A DNA stretch of 64,000 nt from Aurantiochytrium sp. KH105 (Eukaryota > Sar > Bigyra > Thraustochytrida > Thraustochytriidae): assembly GCA_003116975.1 (NCBI GenBank), contig BGKB01000170.1, positions 62,001 to 126,000 on the forward strand, written 5' to 3'. Positions 38,107 through 46,635 of the stretch are shown here, piece after piece. The notes beneath the pieces are model-generated. The model made no database searches, was not told the DNA's origin, and was given only the letters and a program-made list of their open reading frames with translations. Position numbers and translations under genes: made by a program. The number at the start of each line of letters is the position of its first letter. The stretch's first letter is position 1.

Positions 38107-40842
38107 TTATGACACGTTCGAGTTTGCGGGCGAAAGCATGCGCAGCAGAAGGCCAGCCTGTTCGCGACAAGGCGGATCGGTGTCTCGCGCTGCGACTTTT
38201 GCAGCCCACTCGCGGGCATCTCCGAGATTGGCAATCCAGTCGTCGTCGTTCGCAAGTACCGAAGGGGGCACCACGAATAGAACCTGGGCAAGCGCAAAGA
38301 GCGCGGAGCGTCGGACTTGCGCATCATCGTGCTCGCGACATCCCCAAAGTAGTCGGAATAGTGCTCGTCCCATGCGAGCAATGTCTGGCGCATGCTGCGC
38401 AGCCGCAAGAATGGACCCGAGAGCATAGAGAAATTTGGCAAGAACGATGGGTTCCCGCATTCCTGGTGTGTTGATCGCCCCGAGTCCGCCGTTCAGGAGC
38501 GGGAAGAAGAAAATTGAGCCTGCAAGCCCAGCAAACCGACTCTTGTGCTCTGCCGGCAGAGGCCGGCGCCGCTGCCCCCAGCGCCGCGTCACCCGTCCCA
38601 CAGGTTGCTGCACGGGAAGGTCTGTCCCGGCAGCTTTTGCACCTTCATGCTCGCTACTTGTGGCAGATGGTGGCTTTTGAAGAGCCTGTGCACCCTGCAC
38701 GAGTGCCTCCAAGGCGCTTGTGCGGAGCGATATGAAGGTGGCCCGTTCCTGGGTCGCTTCGGCAATGAGGACTCCAGTGGCTGCGCTCGGGGCCTCAACC
38801 ACCAAGGCCACCAGCGCTTCCATACGGCGCTCCGCAAACCCACGCATGCTGAATCTATTCTCTCCGTGTACAAGAACATGCGCAAGTTCTGCTGCGCCCA
38901 CCTCAAGATCGGCTGGACGCCTGCGAATGAGATCTGCAAGTCCCACGAGGCAGGTCTGGAATTTAACGTGGTCCTTATCGTCTTGCAAAGCCTGAACAGC
39001 GTCGTGCAAGTACGCAGGCATGAGTGAGGGATCGACTTCAGGCCCGTCATCAACTGTCTTGTCCTGATGTCGCGAGTCCGCGACACCTTCTTCGTCATCA
39101 CTGTCTACCTCGCTGTTGGCCTCATTTCCCTCCTCGTCATCATCGTCGTCGTCGTCGTCGCTACTGTCTTCCCAAATATTGTACGATTTTTCCGCTGGCG
39201 CCTGCACCTTTTCGTTCGCCACGTGATCATCACCTGGCAGATTTTCCAAAGTCGACTGGGAGTGACTTTGATTGCTTACCGAATCAGGGGCCTCCTCGGC
39301 CTCGGAGCTCTTGCCATCCTCGACGACAGGACTGGCAATATAAAAGGCATCGCCTGGTGGCGCATACGTAAATCCTTGAAGCGCGTCAACTTCTTCGAAG
39401 CGAAGCGCATGGCCAGGGCTTGAGAGGCGCGATATGTGAACAGCAATGAGCATGCCAAGGACGCGAATTTTACTCTCTGCAACTTCCAAGTAATGCTGCA
39501 CTCCCGTAATCACTCGTGGGAGGAGCCCCGAACGGGAAATCTCTTTATCGTCCATCAAAGAGATCACGTTGTACAGGGCGCCGCTGACATGTGACAGCGT
39601 TTCTACATCGCTGCCGATGACAAAGGCGCGATCGCTCCAGATACTTGCCACGTGTCGTGCACGTTCCACAAAGAGTTTCCCCACGCCGATCTCTTTGTCT
39701 GGGCCATCGTTGAATTTGCCAATGTTTTGCGAGGTGTGAAGCATGTGTCTGACAAGGCCCCATAGCACATTACGTGGCACTGTCCGTGGACGAAGAAGAA
39801 GTTTGCGGAAAGCAAAGTCCTGGGCGTGACCCGGGTCCTTGACAAGAGCCTCGGGAAAGACACACGCCACGAAGGCGGCCAGCGTTTCCGGATCATCGAT
39901 GCCAGCTTGTTCGAGTTTCCTCGCGCCAAAGGACAACAGCGCCTTCCACAGGGTCTCGCGCAACGAGAGGCCAAGAGTAGACATAGCATCGGTTGAAAGT
40001 GTCGAGTTGATAAATCCCTTTGCGTCAGGTCCGGTCAAGACCGCCTTGGCTACAGCCGAAGCCCGCCCAATACCCACGAGCTTTGCAATGAATTCTCCGC
40101 GAAAAGAACCAGACAAAAGAGGAAGGGCCATTGCTTCTGGTGATGATGACGCGAGCAAAGCCCGAGCGAGATGGTCGAAATAGCTATTCGGGCGCAGTGC
40201 ATGCGGCTTGGGAGCAAGAGGCCCGCACAAAAAGTCTGGGAGACTAGCGAGCGCCTGCACCAAAACACCAACCATTTGCGATGCTTGCGCGGCATTTGCA
40301 AGGTCGACCCAAACCGTCGAACTCACGAGAGCAGGCGAGATCAGTTTCGATGCACGAGCAAAACTCGTGCGTGCTGCTGTCGCCTCAGCACCTCCTCGCC
40401 AACTAGAGGCAAGCAAGCTGAGTCGTTGTTCATGCAACCCTTGCTGGTTGTGTTGCTGACCTCTGGTCGCGGTCGCGAGGCATCTGTGGCACGCTATAAA
40501 GGCCGCGAGACGAGCGCCTGCGTTTGGAGAGGTCTCCTCCTCCTCCTCCTCCTCCTCGCGTATCTCCTCGCTTGCTTGGGACAATGTGACACGATAGACT
40601 CTATCCATGCGCTGGTGCTCGTCCTGGTTCATGACGGCCTCGAAGGCGCCAAGAATCTGCAAGAGCCGCGCGGCGAGCGCGGCAAAGGCCGAGACCCATC
40701 GCGCGTCCAGCGAGGCCGTCTCATGCCGCGCCACCTCGAGGCTTCGCAGCGCTGCGACGGCCTCAGTCACGAGCGGGCCGTCCGAGCTCTCTGCCGCCCG
40801 CGCGCGCTCCAGCGCCGCCACGCGCTCCCGCGCCTCCTCCAT
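38107..40842 (-). CDS. TELO2: TELO2/Tel2 family PIKK-maturation factor
   Basis: 911 residues. An alpha-solenoid throughout with Tel2 hallmarks: SWSDRAF-like IWSDRAFVIGSDVE at about 435, the HVSGALYNVI stretch, a long acidic linker (about 560-590, DSSDDDDDDDDEEG), and a conserved C-terminal block with MPAYLHDAVQAL, RRMEALVALV, RRWGQRRRPL and SIFFFPLLNG. Tel2 binds newly made PI3K-like kinases (ATM, ATR, mTOR types) and, with Tti1/Tti2 and the R2TP-Hsp90 machinery, stabilises them. The acidic linker holds Ser-Asp/Glu sites like the CK2 sites that recruit R2TP in other species (inference). It ends convergently 117 bp from DPH4 and starts head-to-head with the SelD fusion. Confidence 0.9.
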   Translation of the reverse strand: MEEARERVAALERARAAESSDGPLVTEAVAALRSLEVARHETASLDARWVSAFAALAARLLQILGAFEAVMNQDEHQRMDRVYRVTLSQASEEIREEEEEEEETSPNAGARLAAFIACHRCLATATRGQQHNQQGLHEQRLSLLASSWRGGAEATAARTSFARASKLISPALVSSTVWVDLANAAQASQMVGVLVQALASLPDFLCGPLAPKPHALRPNSYFDHLARALLASSSPEAMALPLLSGSFRGEFIAKLVGIGRASAVAKAVLTGPDAKGFINSTLSTDAMSTLGLSLRETLWKALLSFGARKLEQAGIDDPETLAAFVACVFPEALVKDPGHAQDFAFRKLLLRPRTVPRNVLWGLVRHMLHTSQNIGKFNDGPDKEIGVGKLFVERARHVASIWSDRAFVIGSDVETLSHVSGALYNVISLMDDKEISRSGLLPRVITGVQHYLEVAESKIRVLGMLIAVHISRLSSPGHALRFEEVDALQGFTYAPPGDAFYIASPVVEDGKSSEAEEAPDSVSNQSHSQSTLENLPGDDHVANEKVQAPAEKSYNIWEDSSDDDDDDDDEEGNEANSEVDSDDEEGVADSRHQDKTVDDGPEVDPSLMPAYLHDAVQALQDDKDHVKFQTCLVGLADLIRRRPADLEVGAAELAHVLVHGENRFSMRGFAERRMEALVALVVEAPSAATGVLIAEATQERATFISLRTSALEALVQGAQALQKPPSATSSEHEGAKAAGTDLPVQQPVGRVTRRWGQRRRPLPAEHKSRFAGLAGSIFFFPLLNGGLGAINTPGMREPIVLAKFLYALGSILAAAQHAPDIARMGRALFRLLWGCREHDDAQVRRSALFALAQVLFVVPPSVLANDDDWIANLGDAREWAAKVAARDTDPPCREQAGLLLRMLSPANSNVS

Positions 40843-41548
40843 CTCGGCAAGGAATGAGGTCTGCGACTCCGAGCCCTTGCAATCGGCCTTTACCTTTTAT
40901 GGTGATCCAAGGCCCTTGAGATCAGCCAGTCAAGACAAGGTCATGGATGATGGTGACAGACAGTGGAAGCCTCGCGACGGACTCCGGCAAGAGAGCCTTG
41001 GCTGCGCTAGGAGATCAAGCTGCGAAGCACACCGCAGCAGAAGCACCTTGTGGATGTGCTGGTGATTTCTCTGATCAAGATCAGCCAGATGCTCGTATGT
41101 ATGTATGTATGTATGTATGTTTGATGATGAAAAAGGCGCAGAAGCACGCGGCATGCCTATCCAATGGGAAGCAGGAGATGTGCATGGGTGACCCGCAGCC
41201 CAGGCCAGCGCAGCCCGTTCAGCTGCGTGCAGGCCGCCGACATCGACAGCGCGCAGCCCGTGTGTGATCGCCGCCTCGCGTGTTCCTCTCCTCACCCCAA
41301 GGCCGCGCCTCCTGCCGCGCCTCGAACCTCCTCGCCAGCAGCAGCTCCCGGCCCTTTCCGCCGCGGCAGGCTGCCGCTGTCCCCTTTCTCTTCTCTTCGC
41401 TTCGCTTCGCAGTCAGTGCAGGTTCCGCAGGATCCGCGCGTCCGTCGTGCGCCGCGGCGGCCAGCAGCCCGCGCAGAGCGGGGCGGAGCAGAGCCCGGAG
41501 ACGCGCAGCCGCGGCCCTGCGCAGCGCGGCGCGGCGCGGCGCGGCGGC
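40843..41548. other. Divergent spacer between TELO2 and the SelD fusion
   Basis: Contains a GTAT microsatellite (41095-41122) and a GGCGC pentamer repeat (41519-41546) ending right before the ATG at 41549. The frame of the SelD gene is open further upstream, but composition there suggests leader. Confidence 0.5.
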
Positions 41549-44404
41549 ATGGGCGCGGCGTGGAGCTGCGCGGCGTGGCTGGCGCGGGGCCTGCGGCGCG
41601 CGCCGCTGAGCCCGTTCTGGCCGGACTGGGCCTGCGAGGCGGCGCGCGCGGCGGCGGCGCAGCCCTGGGCGGCGCGAGCCCGGGCGCGCGCGGGCGGGGG
41701 CGGCCGCGCGGGGGGCGNCGCCGCCAAGGGGCTGGCCGCCGCGCTCGGCGGATTGGCGGCGCTCTTTTCAAACCGCTGGCCGGCCGCCGCGCTGGGGCTG
41801 GGCCTGCTGCGCGCGGCAGACGCGCTTGGCGGCGGCCACGCGGCGGCCGAGGCGGGCGCGGCGGAGGCGGCGGCGGCGGCAGGGCCCATGCGCGTGTTCT
41901 CGCCCGCGGCCGCGCTGAGGTCGCAGGCGGCCGCCTCGAGGGGCGCCGGGGCGATGATGGGCGCGGCGGCGAACGGCGCGGGCCCCGTGAGCCGCGACCT
42001 CGTGCTGGTGGGCGGCGGGCACGCCCACGCGTTCGTGGTCAAGAACATGGGCATGAAGCCCGAGCCCGGGCTGGCCGTGACTCTCATCACACCGCAGGTG
42101 GACACGCCGTACTCGGGGATGCTGCCAGGGCACATCGCCGGCCAGTACGAAAGGGAGGAGTGCCACATCGACCTCGTGCGGCTCTGCCAGTTCGGAGGCG
42201 TGCGGCTCGTGATCGCCTCGGCGACGTCCATCGATCTCGATCAGAAACTCGTGCACGTCGACGACCCGGAGCGGCCCCCCATCCGCTACGATGTCTTGTC
42301 CATCGACATTGGGTCCGCTCCGCAGATCAAGGACAGCGCCTTGTCCCACGCCGACGCCAGCCTTGTGGCAACGCCGGTCAAGCCGATCTGGCAGTTTTCT
42401 GAGCGCTGGGACGCCCTCGTGCGCTCCATCGAGTCCCGTGTTCAGGCAAGCGAGGAGCAGAGAGAAGAAGATGATGATCAAGCACAAGCACAAGCACAAG
42501 CACAAGGAGGAGCCGGGGCAGAGTCGGGCTCAGCCAAGATTGACGAGCTCACGATTGGCGTGGTCGGTGCAGGCGCAGGCGGCGTCGAGCTCGCGCTCTC
42601 GATGCAGTATCGCCTCGAGGGGCTCTCTTCACAGCACTTCAAAATCAAGTTCGTGCTCTTCAGCAACAAAAAAGTAGTGTGTCCCTCGCACAGCCGCGCC
42701 GTACAGAAAAAGTTTGCACGCATCCTCGAGGAGCGCGGGGTGAGCGTCGTCTACAACTTTGAGGTGGTGGGCATTGAAGAAAGCCGTCTCCGTGCAGCCG
42801 ATGGGCGCATTGTCAATGTTGACGAGTGCATCTGGTGCACGAGCGCACGTACGCAAGACTGGATGGGAGGTTCTGGTTTGGCTGTCGATAACGGCGGCTT
42901 TGTTCGAGTCAAACAAACCTTGGAGAGCGAGTCGACGCCCAACGTCTTTGCAGCTGGCGACTGCGCCAACATGCTCGACCACCCGCGTCCCAAGGCTGGC
43001 GTCTTCGCCGTGCGTCAGGGACCTCCCCTGGCGGCCAATCTGCGCCGCGCCGTTCGGAACCTGAGTCTCCCCGCCTCGGCTTCTCCCGAGACGCTCGAGG
43101 AGTACATTCCTCAAAAATCCTTTCTTGGGCTCATCGGGACTGGGCGTCCTTACTGCGTTGCCTCTCGGGGCGAGATTGCCCTCGAGGGCAAGTGGCTATG
43201 GAAAATGAAGGACTACATTGATCGCAAATGGATGGCAGGATTTACCACCCAGCTGCCAATCATGGCCGGTGAAAGCCACAATGTCGGCGCTGGAGAGGGC
43301 ACCGAGGAGAATCAGAGCCTCGAGGCCTTGACTCAGGCATCTCTCATGCGATGCGGCGGCTGCGGCGCCAAGGTTGGCAAGTCTGTTCTCGATCGGGTTG
43401 TGCAGAATCTCAATCCGCCCACACGGGCCGAGGTCGAAGTCGGCCTTGACCATCCAGACGATTGTGCCGTCGTTCAATTTGACTCGGCGCATGATGATGC
43501 CCCCAAAGTTGTGCAGACGGTCGACTTTTTCCGCTCTTTTGTGAACGACCCCTATATCTTTGGCCAAATTGCGGCCAATCATGCGCTTAGTGACTGCCAT
43601 GCCATGTGCGCCGAGGCCGTAACCGCAATGGCGATTGCCGTTGTTCCCTTTGCGGCAGAAAGGGTCGTGGAGGGCACGCTCACGCAGCTCATGGCGGGCG
43701 CAAACACAGCTCTTCGGGACAGCAATTGCGCTCTCGTCGGGGGCCACTCGTGCGAAGGCAAGGACCTTGCTCTTGGACTTTCGGTTAGTGGCGTCGTTCA
43801 GCCTGGACAGCGCATTCTCACCAAGGGGGGCGTTCTTGCTGGCGATGCGCTCATTGTCACCAAGCCTGTGGGCACAGGCACGCTTTTCGCTGCGAACATG
43901 CGCGTTTTGGCCAAAGGTGCCTGGGTCGAGGGCGCCATCAAGAGCATGTTAGTGTCGAACAAGGACGCGGCGCTGCTGGCGCGCGACCATGATGCAACTG
44001 CGTGCACGGATATCACGGGCTTTGGTCTCATTGGCCACCTAGTCGAGATGATGCAAGCCAGTGACCCAAGCCTGATGGCTACTGTACAAGCCGAGGACGT
44101 TCCCATGCTCGAGGGTGCCGCAGAGTGCGTCGAGGCGGGCATCTTTTCGTCACTGCAACTGCAGAACACGCGTTTGCGTCGAGCGATTGCCAATCATGCA
44201 GAAGCGGCGGCTGCTCATCCTGCATTGTATCCGCTTCTCTATGATCCGCAAACCTCTGGCGGTCTTCTTATATCGGTGCCGTCTGCAAAGGCACAAGATC
44301 TTGTCAGTGCGCTACGCGAAAGCGGTTATCCGCAAGCAAACATTGTCGGCGTTGTTGAGGCGGAAAGTGAGAGTGCGCCCGGCCAGCAAGTTAAAGTGTT
44401 GTGA
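41549..44404 (+). CDS. selD: Oxidoreductase-selenophosphate synthetase (SelD) fusion
   Basis: 951 residues from ATG 41549; another start, MMGAAANG at 41954, would remove a low-complexity Ala/Gly/Arg leader that contains an undetermined base (41718). Residues about 150-560 form an FAD/NAD(P)-dependent oxidoreductase of the NADH dehydrogenase type: LVLVGGGHAHAFVV, GVVGAGAGGVELALSMQ and VFAAGDCANML. Residues about 595-945 are SelD: MRCGGCGAKVGKSVL with the catalytic Cys and Lys (Cys, not selenocysteine), DDCAVV, DFFRSFVNDPY, HALSDCHAM, GGHSCEG, DITGFGLIGH and DPQTSGGLL. SelD makes selenophosphate from selenide and ATP. The fused flavoprotein may supply reduced selenium, an inference made for similar fusions in bacteria and algae. 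It implies selenocysteine use in this organism. Confidence 0.95.
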   Translation: MGAAWSCAAWLARGLRRAPLSPFWPDWACEAARAAAAQPWAARARARAGGGGRAGGXAAKGLAAALGGLAALFSNRWPAAALGLGLLRAADALGGGHAAAEAGAAEAAAAAGPMRVFSPAAALRSQAAASRGAGAMMGAAANGAGPVSRDLVLVGGGHAHAFVVKNMGMKPEPGLAVTLITPQVDTPYSGMLPGHIAGQYEREECHIDLVRLCQFGGVRLVIASATSIDLDQKLVHVDDPERPPIRYDVLSIDIGSAPQIKDSALSHADASLVATPVKPIWQFSERWDALVRSIESRVQASEEQREEDDDQAQAQAQAQGGAGAESGSAKIDELTIGVVGAGAGGVELALSMQYRLEGLSSQHFKIKFVLFSNKKVVCPSHSRAVQKKFARILEERGVSVVYNFEVVGIEESRLRAADGRIVNVDECIWCTSARTQDWMGGSGLAVDNGGFVRVKQTLESESTPNVFAAGDCANMLDHPRPKAGVFAVRQGPPLAANLRRAVRNLSLPASASPETLEEYIPQKSFLGLIGTGRPYCVASRGEIALEGKWLWKMKDYIDRKWMAGFTTQLPIMAGESHNVGAGEGTEENQSLEALTQASLMRCGGCGAKVGKSVLDRVVQNLNPPTRAEVEVGLDHPDDCAVVQFDSAHDDAPKVVQTVDFFRSFVNDPYIFGQIAANHALSDCHAMCAEAVTAMAIAVVPFAAERVVEGTLTQLMAGANTALRDSNCALVGGHSCEGKDLALGLSVSGVVQPGQRILTKGGVLAGDALIVTKPVGTGTLFAANMRVLAKGAWVEGAIKSMLVSNKDAALLARDHDATACTDITGFGLIGHLVEMMQASDPSLMATVQAEDVPMLEGAAECVEAGIFSSLQLQNTRLRRAIANHAEAAAAHPALYPLLYDPQTSGGLLISVPSAKAQDLVSALRESGYPQANIVGVVEAESESAPGQQVKVL
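41718..41718. other. Undetermined base (N), possible assembly join
   Basis: A single N in a GC-extreme stretch of the SelD-fusion leader. The other N in the window (61460) clearly replaces missing sequence, so this one may as well. Confidence 0.6.
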
Positions 44405-44558
44405 GCAAGTCTCAAATGGCTGGCGACGTCAAGTACGCGTGTGCTTTCTCTCTTTCTCTGCGCACGGGAATGTCTTCTCTCCCTCGTCTTTTTCATTAAA
44501 GATTTATTTTCTCTTGGATGGAATAGCTGGAATTTCGGGGTTGGTCGAAGGCTCCCTG

Positions 44559-44837
44559 TTATTGATTTGAAGTCGCACGATGCTCTTCGACGGCGCCAAT
44601 GAGAAAGGTGATCGGGTCTTCTGGCTGCTCGACGACTATCCTTTCGTACAAATCCTGAAGAATTTTATTGCAGCCACTTGACTTGACATAGGCTTCCATC
44701 TCGCCAAGTGCCGTTTGCGTTGCTTCAACAACGCCACCTCCCGGAGCTGCTGTGCGTGCGGCCTCAAGCGCGGTTGCGTACTTCTCCTCCTTTTCCTCGC
44801 TCTTGCTTTCTGACATTTTCTTTCCTGGCGGTGACAT
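44559..44837 (-). CDS. Small DPY30/RII-alpha-like domain protein
   Basis: 92 residues; a second Met at codon 8 (MSESKSEEKEE) is an alternative start. The C-terminal part (NKILQDLYERIVVEQPEDPI then TFLIGAVEEH) matches the DPY30/RII-alpha dimerisation helix pair, where a PxDPxxFL turn is diagnostic. Such domains form X-type four-helix bundles and bind amphipathic helices in histone methyltransferase complexes, kinase anchoring or flagellar radial spokes. No second domain is present, so which role applies is open; a flagellar role would fit a zoospore-forming protist. Confidence 0.78.
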   Translation of the reverse strand: MSPPGKKMSESKSEEKEEKYATALEAARTAAPGGGVVEATQTALGEMEAYVKSSGCNKILQDLYERIVVEQPEDPITFLIGAVEEHRATSNQ

Positions 44838-45565
44838 TGGGAGACTTTAATTTGGCGCTCGCTCGTTCTCTTCTGCTCTCTGCTCGATCGACTCGCCTGC
44901 GCACGAGGCGATCTCGAATCCAGACAATGGCAGCTTGCTCCCGCGCCCCCGCTGCACGTACAGGCAGGCAGGCTGGCAGTCAGTCAGTCAGTCATTCAGA
45001 CAGATGTTCGCCAGAAAGCCCCCAGCTTGTTGCGGCGGCCAGCTCTGGTGGCAGTCCGGGCATTCGATTCCGTAACGGCAACAAACACAGCAAATCAATC
45101 TCAAGTGAAATATCAGCACTCTTGCGCAGCGGCAGACTGTTGTGGCTTCAAAGCGAAGACGAGACATCCTTCCCTCTTGATGTCGCTGTCGCGCTTTCTG
45201 CAAGACCTCCCGCATACCGCGCCTTATCGTACGTCAATACGTGTGCGCGAGCCAATGTCGCACCAAGCCATAGCCAGCTTGCGCTGGGTGCTCTCCTCGT
45301 ATTACATACTAAGGCGGCAGTAGGAGTCACTAGTATCATCAGAGGATAGGAAAGAGGCTCCTCACTACAAGTCGGGACGTGACACCACGACGGGCAGATC
45401 GCGTTCACCGAGTACTCGCTGCAACCCCGAGCCCAATTCGCGCACCAAAGGTGCTAGCGCCCTGCCACGCCGCGCCACGCCACGCCGCGCACGCCACGCC
45501 ACGCCGCGCCGCGCCGCGGACGCGAGAAGGAGTGAAAAGAGCAAAGGAACCGGACGAACAGCAAG
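44838..45565. other. Divergent spacer between the DPY30-like gene and MPO1
   Basis: No gene supported. CAGT repeats at 44970-45000; degenerate CCACG/CCGCG pentamers at 45461-45522, ending about 45 bp before the MPO1 start. Confidence 0.55.
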
Positions 45566-46219
45566 ATGGGCAATGGCCTCTCGACGACGGGAGACAAGGC
45601 GGCGTCCGTATTTATTGCGACCCTCGTGGGCTCTGCGCTGGCGACGCCGGACCTCTTTGACCTGAAGAAGCAGTTCGCCTTTTATGCCTCGTACCACACG
45701 GACTGGCACAACCAGCTCGTCCATTTTGGCTGCATCTGGCCCATCCTGTGGACGACCTGCGCCATGCTGCACAAGACGTCCCCGATTTTCGGGCCCGCTA
45801 CGAAAAAGGATGGCGAAGAAAGCAAGTCTTTGCAAACCAACTGGGCCACGGTCGCCTCGATTCTCTACGCTGGATACTACTTTCTGATGGACGAGACCGT
45901 GGGCCGCGTGGCCTCCGCCATGGTGGTGGCAACGTACTTCACCTCGGGATGGTGGGTGAACAGCGACCCCAAGAATTTCAAGCGCGCTTTTGGCATTCAC
46001 GTTCTCGCCTGGGTTGCCCAGTTCCTTGCTCATCGCTTTTGCGAGGGCCGCGCTCCTGCGCTCTTTGATAACCTGTCTCAGGCGCTTCTCATGGCGCCCC
46101 TCTTTGTTGTATTTGAAGGAGCTCACATGCTTGGCTTTCGCCAAGAATTTTTCGCCGAGGTGCGCGAGCTCGTTGCGGCAAATGTAATGGCTTTTCGTTT
46201 GCAGGGCGGCGGCAACTGA
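45566..46219 (+). CDS. MPO1: MPO1-like (DUF962) 2-hydroxy fatty acid dioxygenase
   Basis: 217 residues. Family features: FDLKKQFAFYASYHTDWHNQ with conserved His residues, LVHFGCIWPILWTT, then AQFLAHRFCEGRAPALFDNL and APLFVVFEGAHMLGF. Several hydrophobic segments suggest an ER membrane protein. Yeast Mpo1 is an Fe2+-dependent dioxygenase that alpha-oxidises 2-hydroxy fatty acids from phytosphingosine breakdown; the His residues above are the likely iron ligands. The N-terminus MGNGLS fits the N-myristoylation pattern, unusual for a multi-pass protein. Start codon context AAGATGGG is good. Confidence 0.92.
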   Translation: MGNGLSTTGDKAASVFIATLVGSALATPDLFDLKKQFAFYASYHTDWHNQLVHFGCIWPILWTTCAMLHKTSPIFGPATKKDGEESKSLQTNWATVASILYAGYYFLMDETVGRVASAMVVATYFTSGWWVNSDPKNFKRAFGIHVLAWVAQFLAHRFCEGRAPALFDNLSQALLMAPLFVVFEGAHMLGFRQEFFAEVRELVAANVMAFRLQGGGN

Positions 46220-46635
46220 GTCGGCCACAAAAAGTTACCAGATCCTCCAACGGGCAAGCTCAGGTCCTCGAGCGTCCGTCAGTCTCTTCTTTTGCATTCT
46301 TCCTTCCATCCATGCATGCATTCCTAAAATAAAAAAATCATCATCGCACAGTCACGTGCAATGCTACGCAGCGCTGCCTCGCTGAAAATGACAGAGGCCA
46401 AGCCTAGTTCATGCCGCATGCGAGAAAGCGCGGTTCATACCAACACATCTATATATATATCTCCATTTTGAGTCAAGGTGTCTTCATGATCTTCCTTTGT
46501 ATTCTAGACTAGCCTATGATAGTGCAGTCGATCGGCACCGCGCCGCAACACGCTGCGCTGCCCCGTCAAATCTTGAAGAAGAAGGAGAAAAAGAAGAAGA
46601 ACGAAAGCGATCGTGGAGCGAGCAATCAAGGCAAC
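46220..46635. other. Convergent 3' spacer between MPO1 and the bestrophin-like gene
   Basis: AT-richer, with a TA repeat (46448-46460). No gene is seen. Confidence 0.6.
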
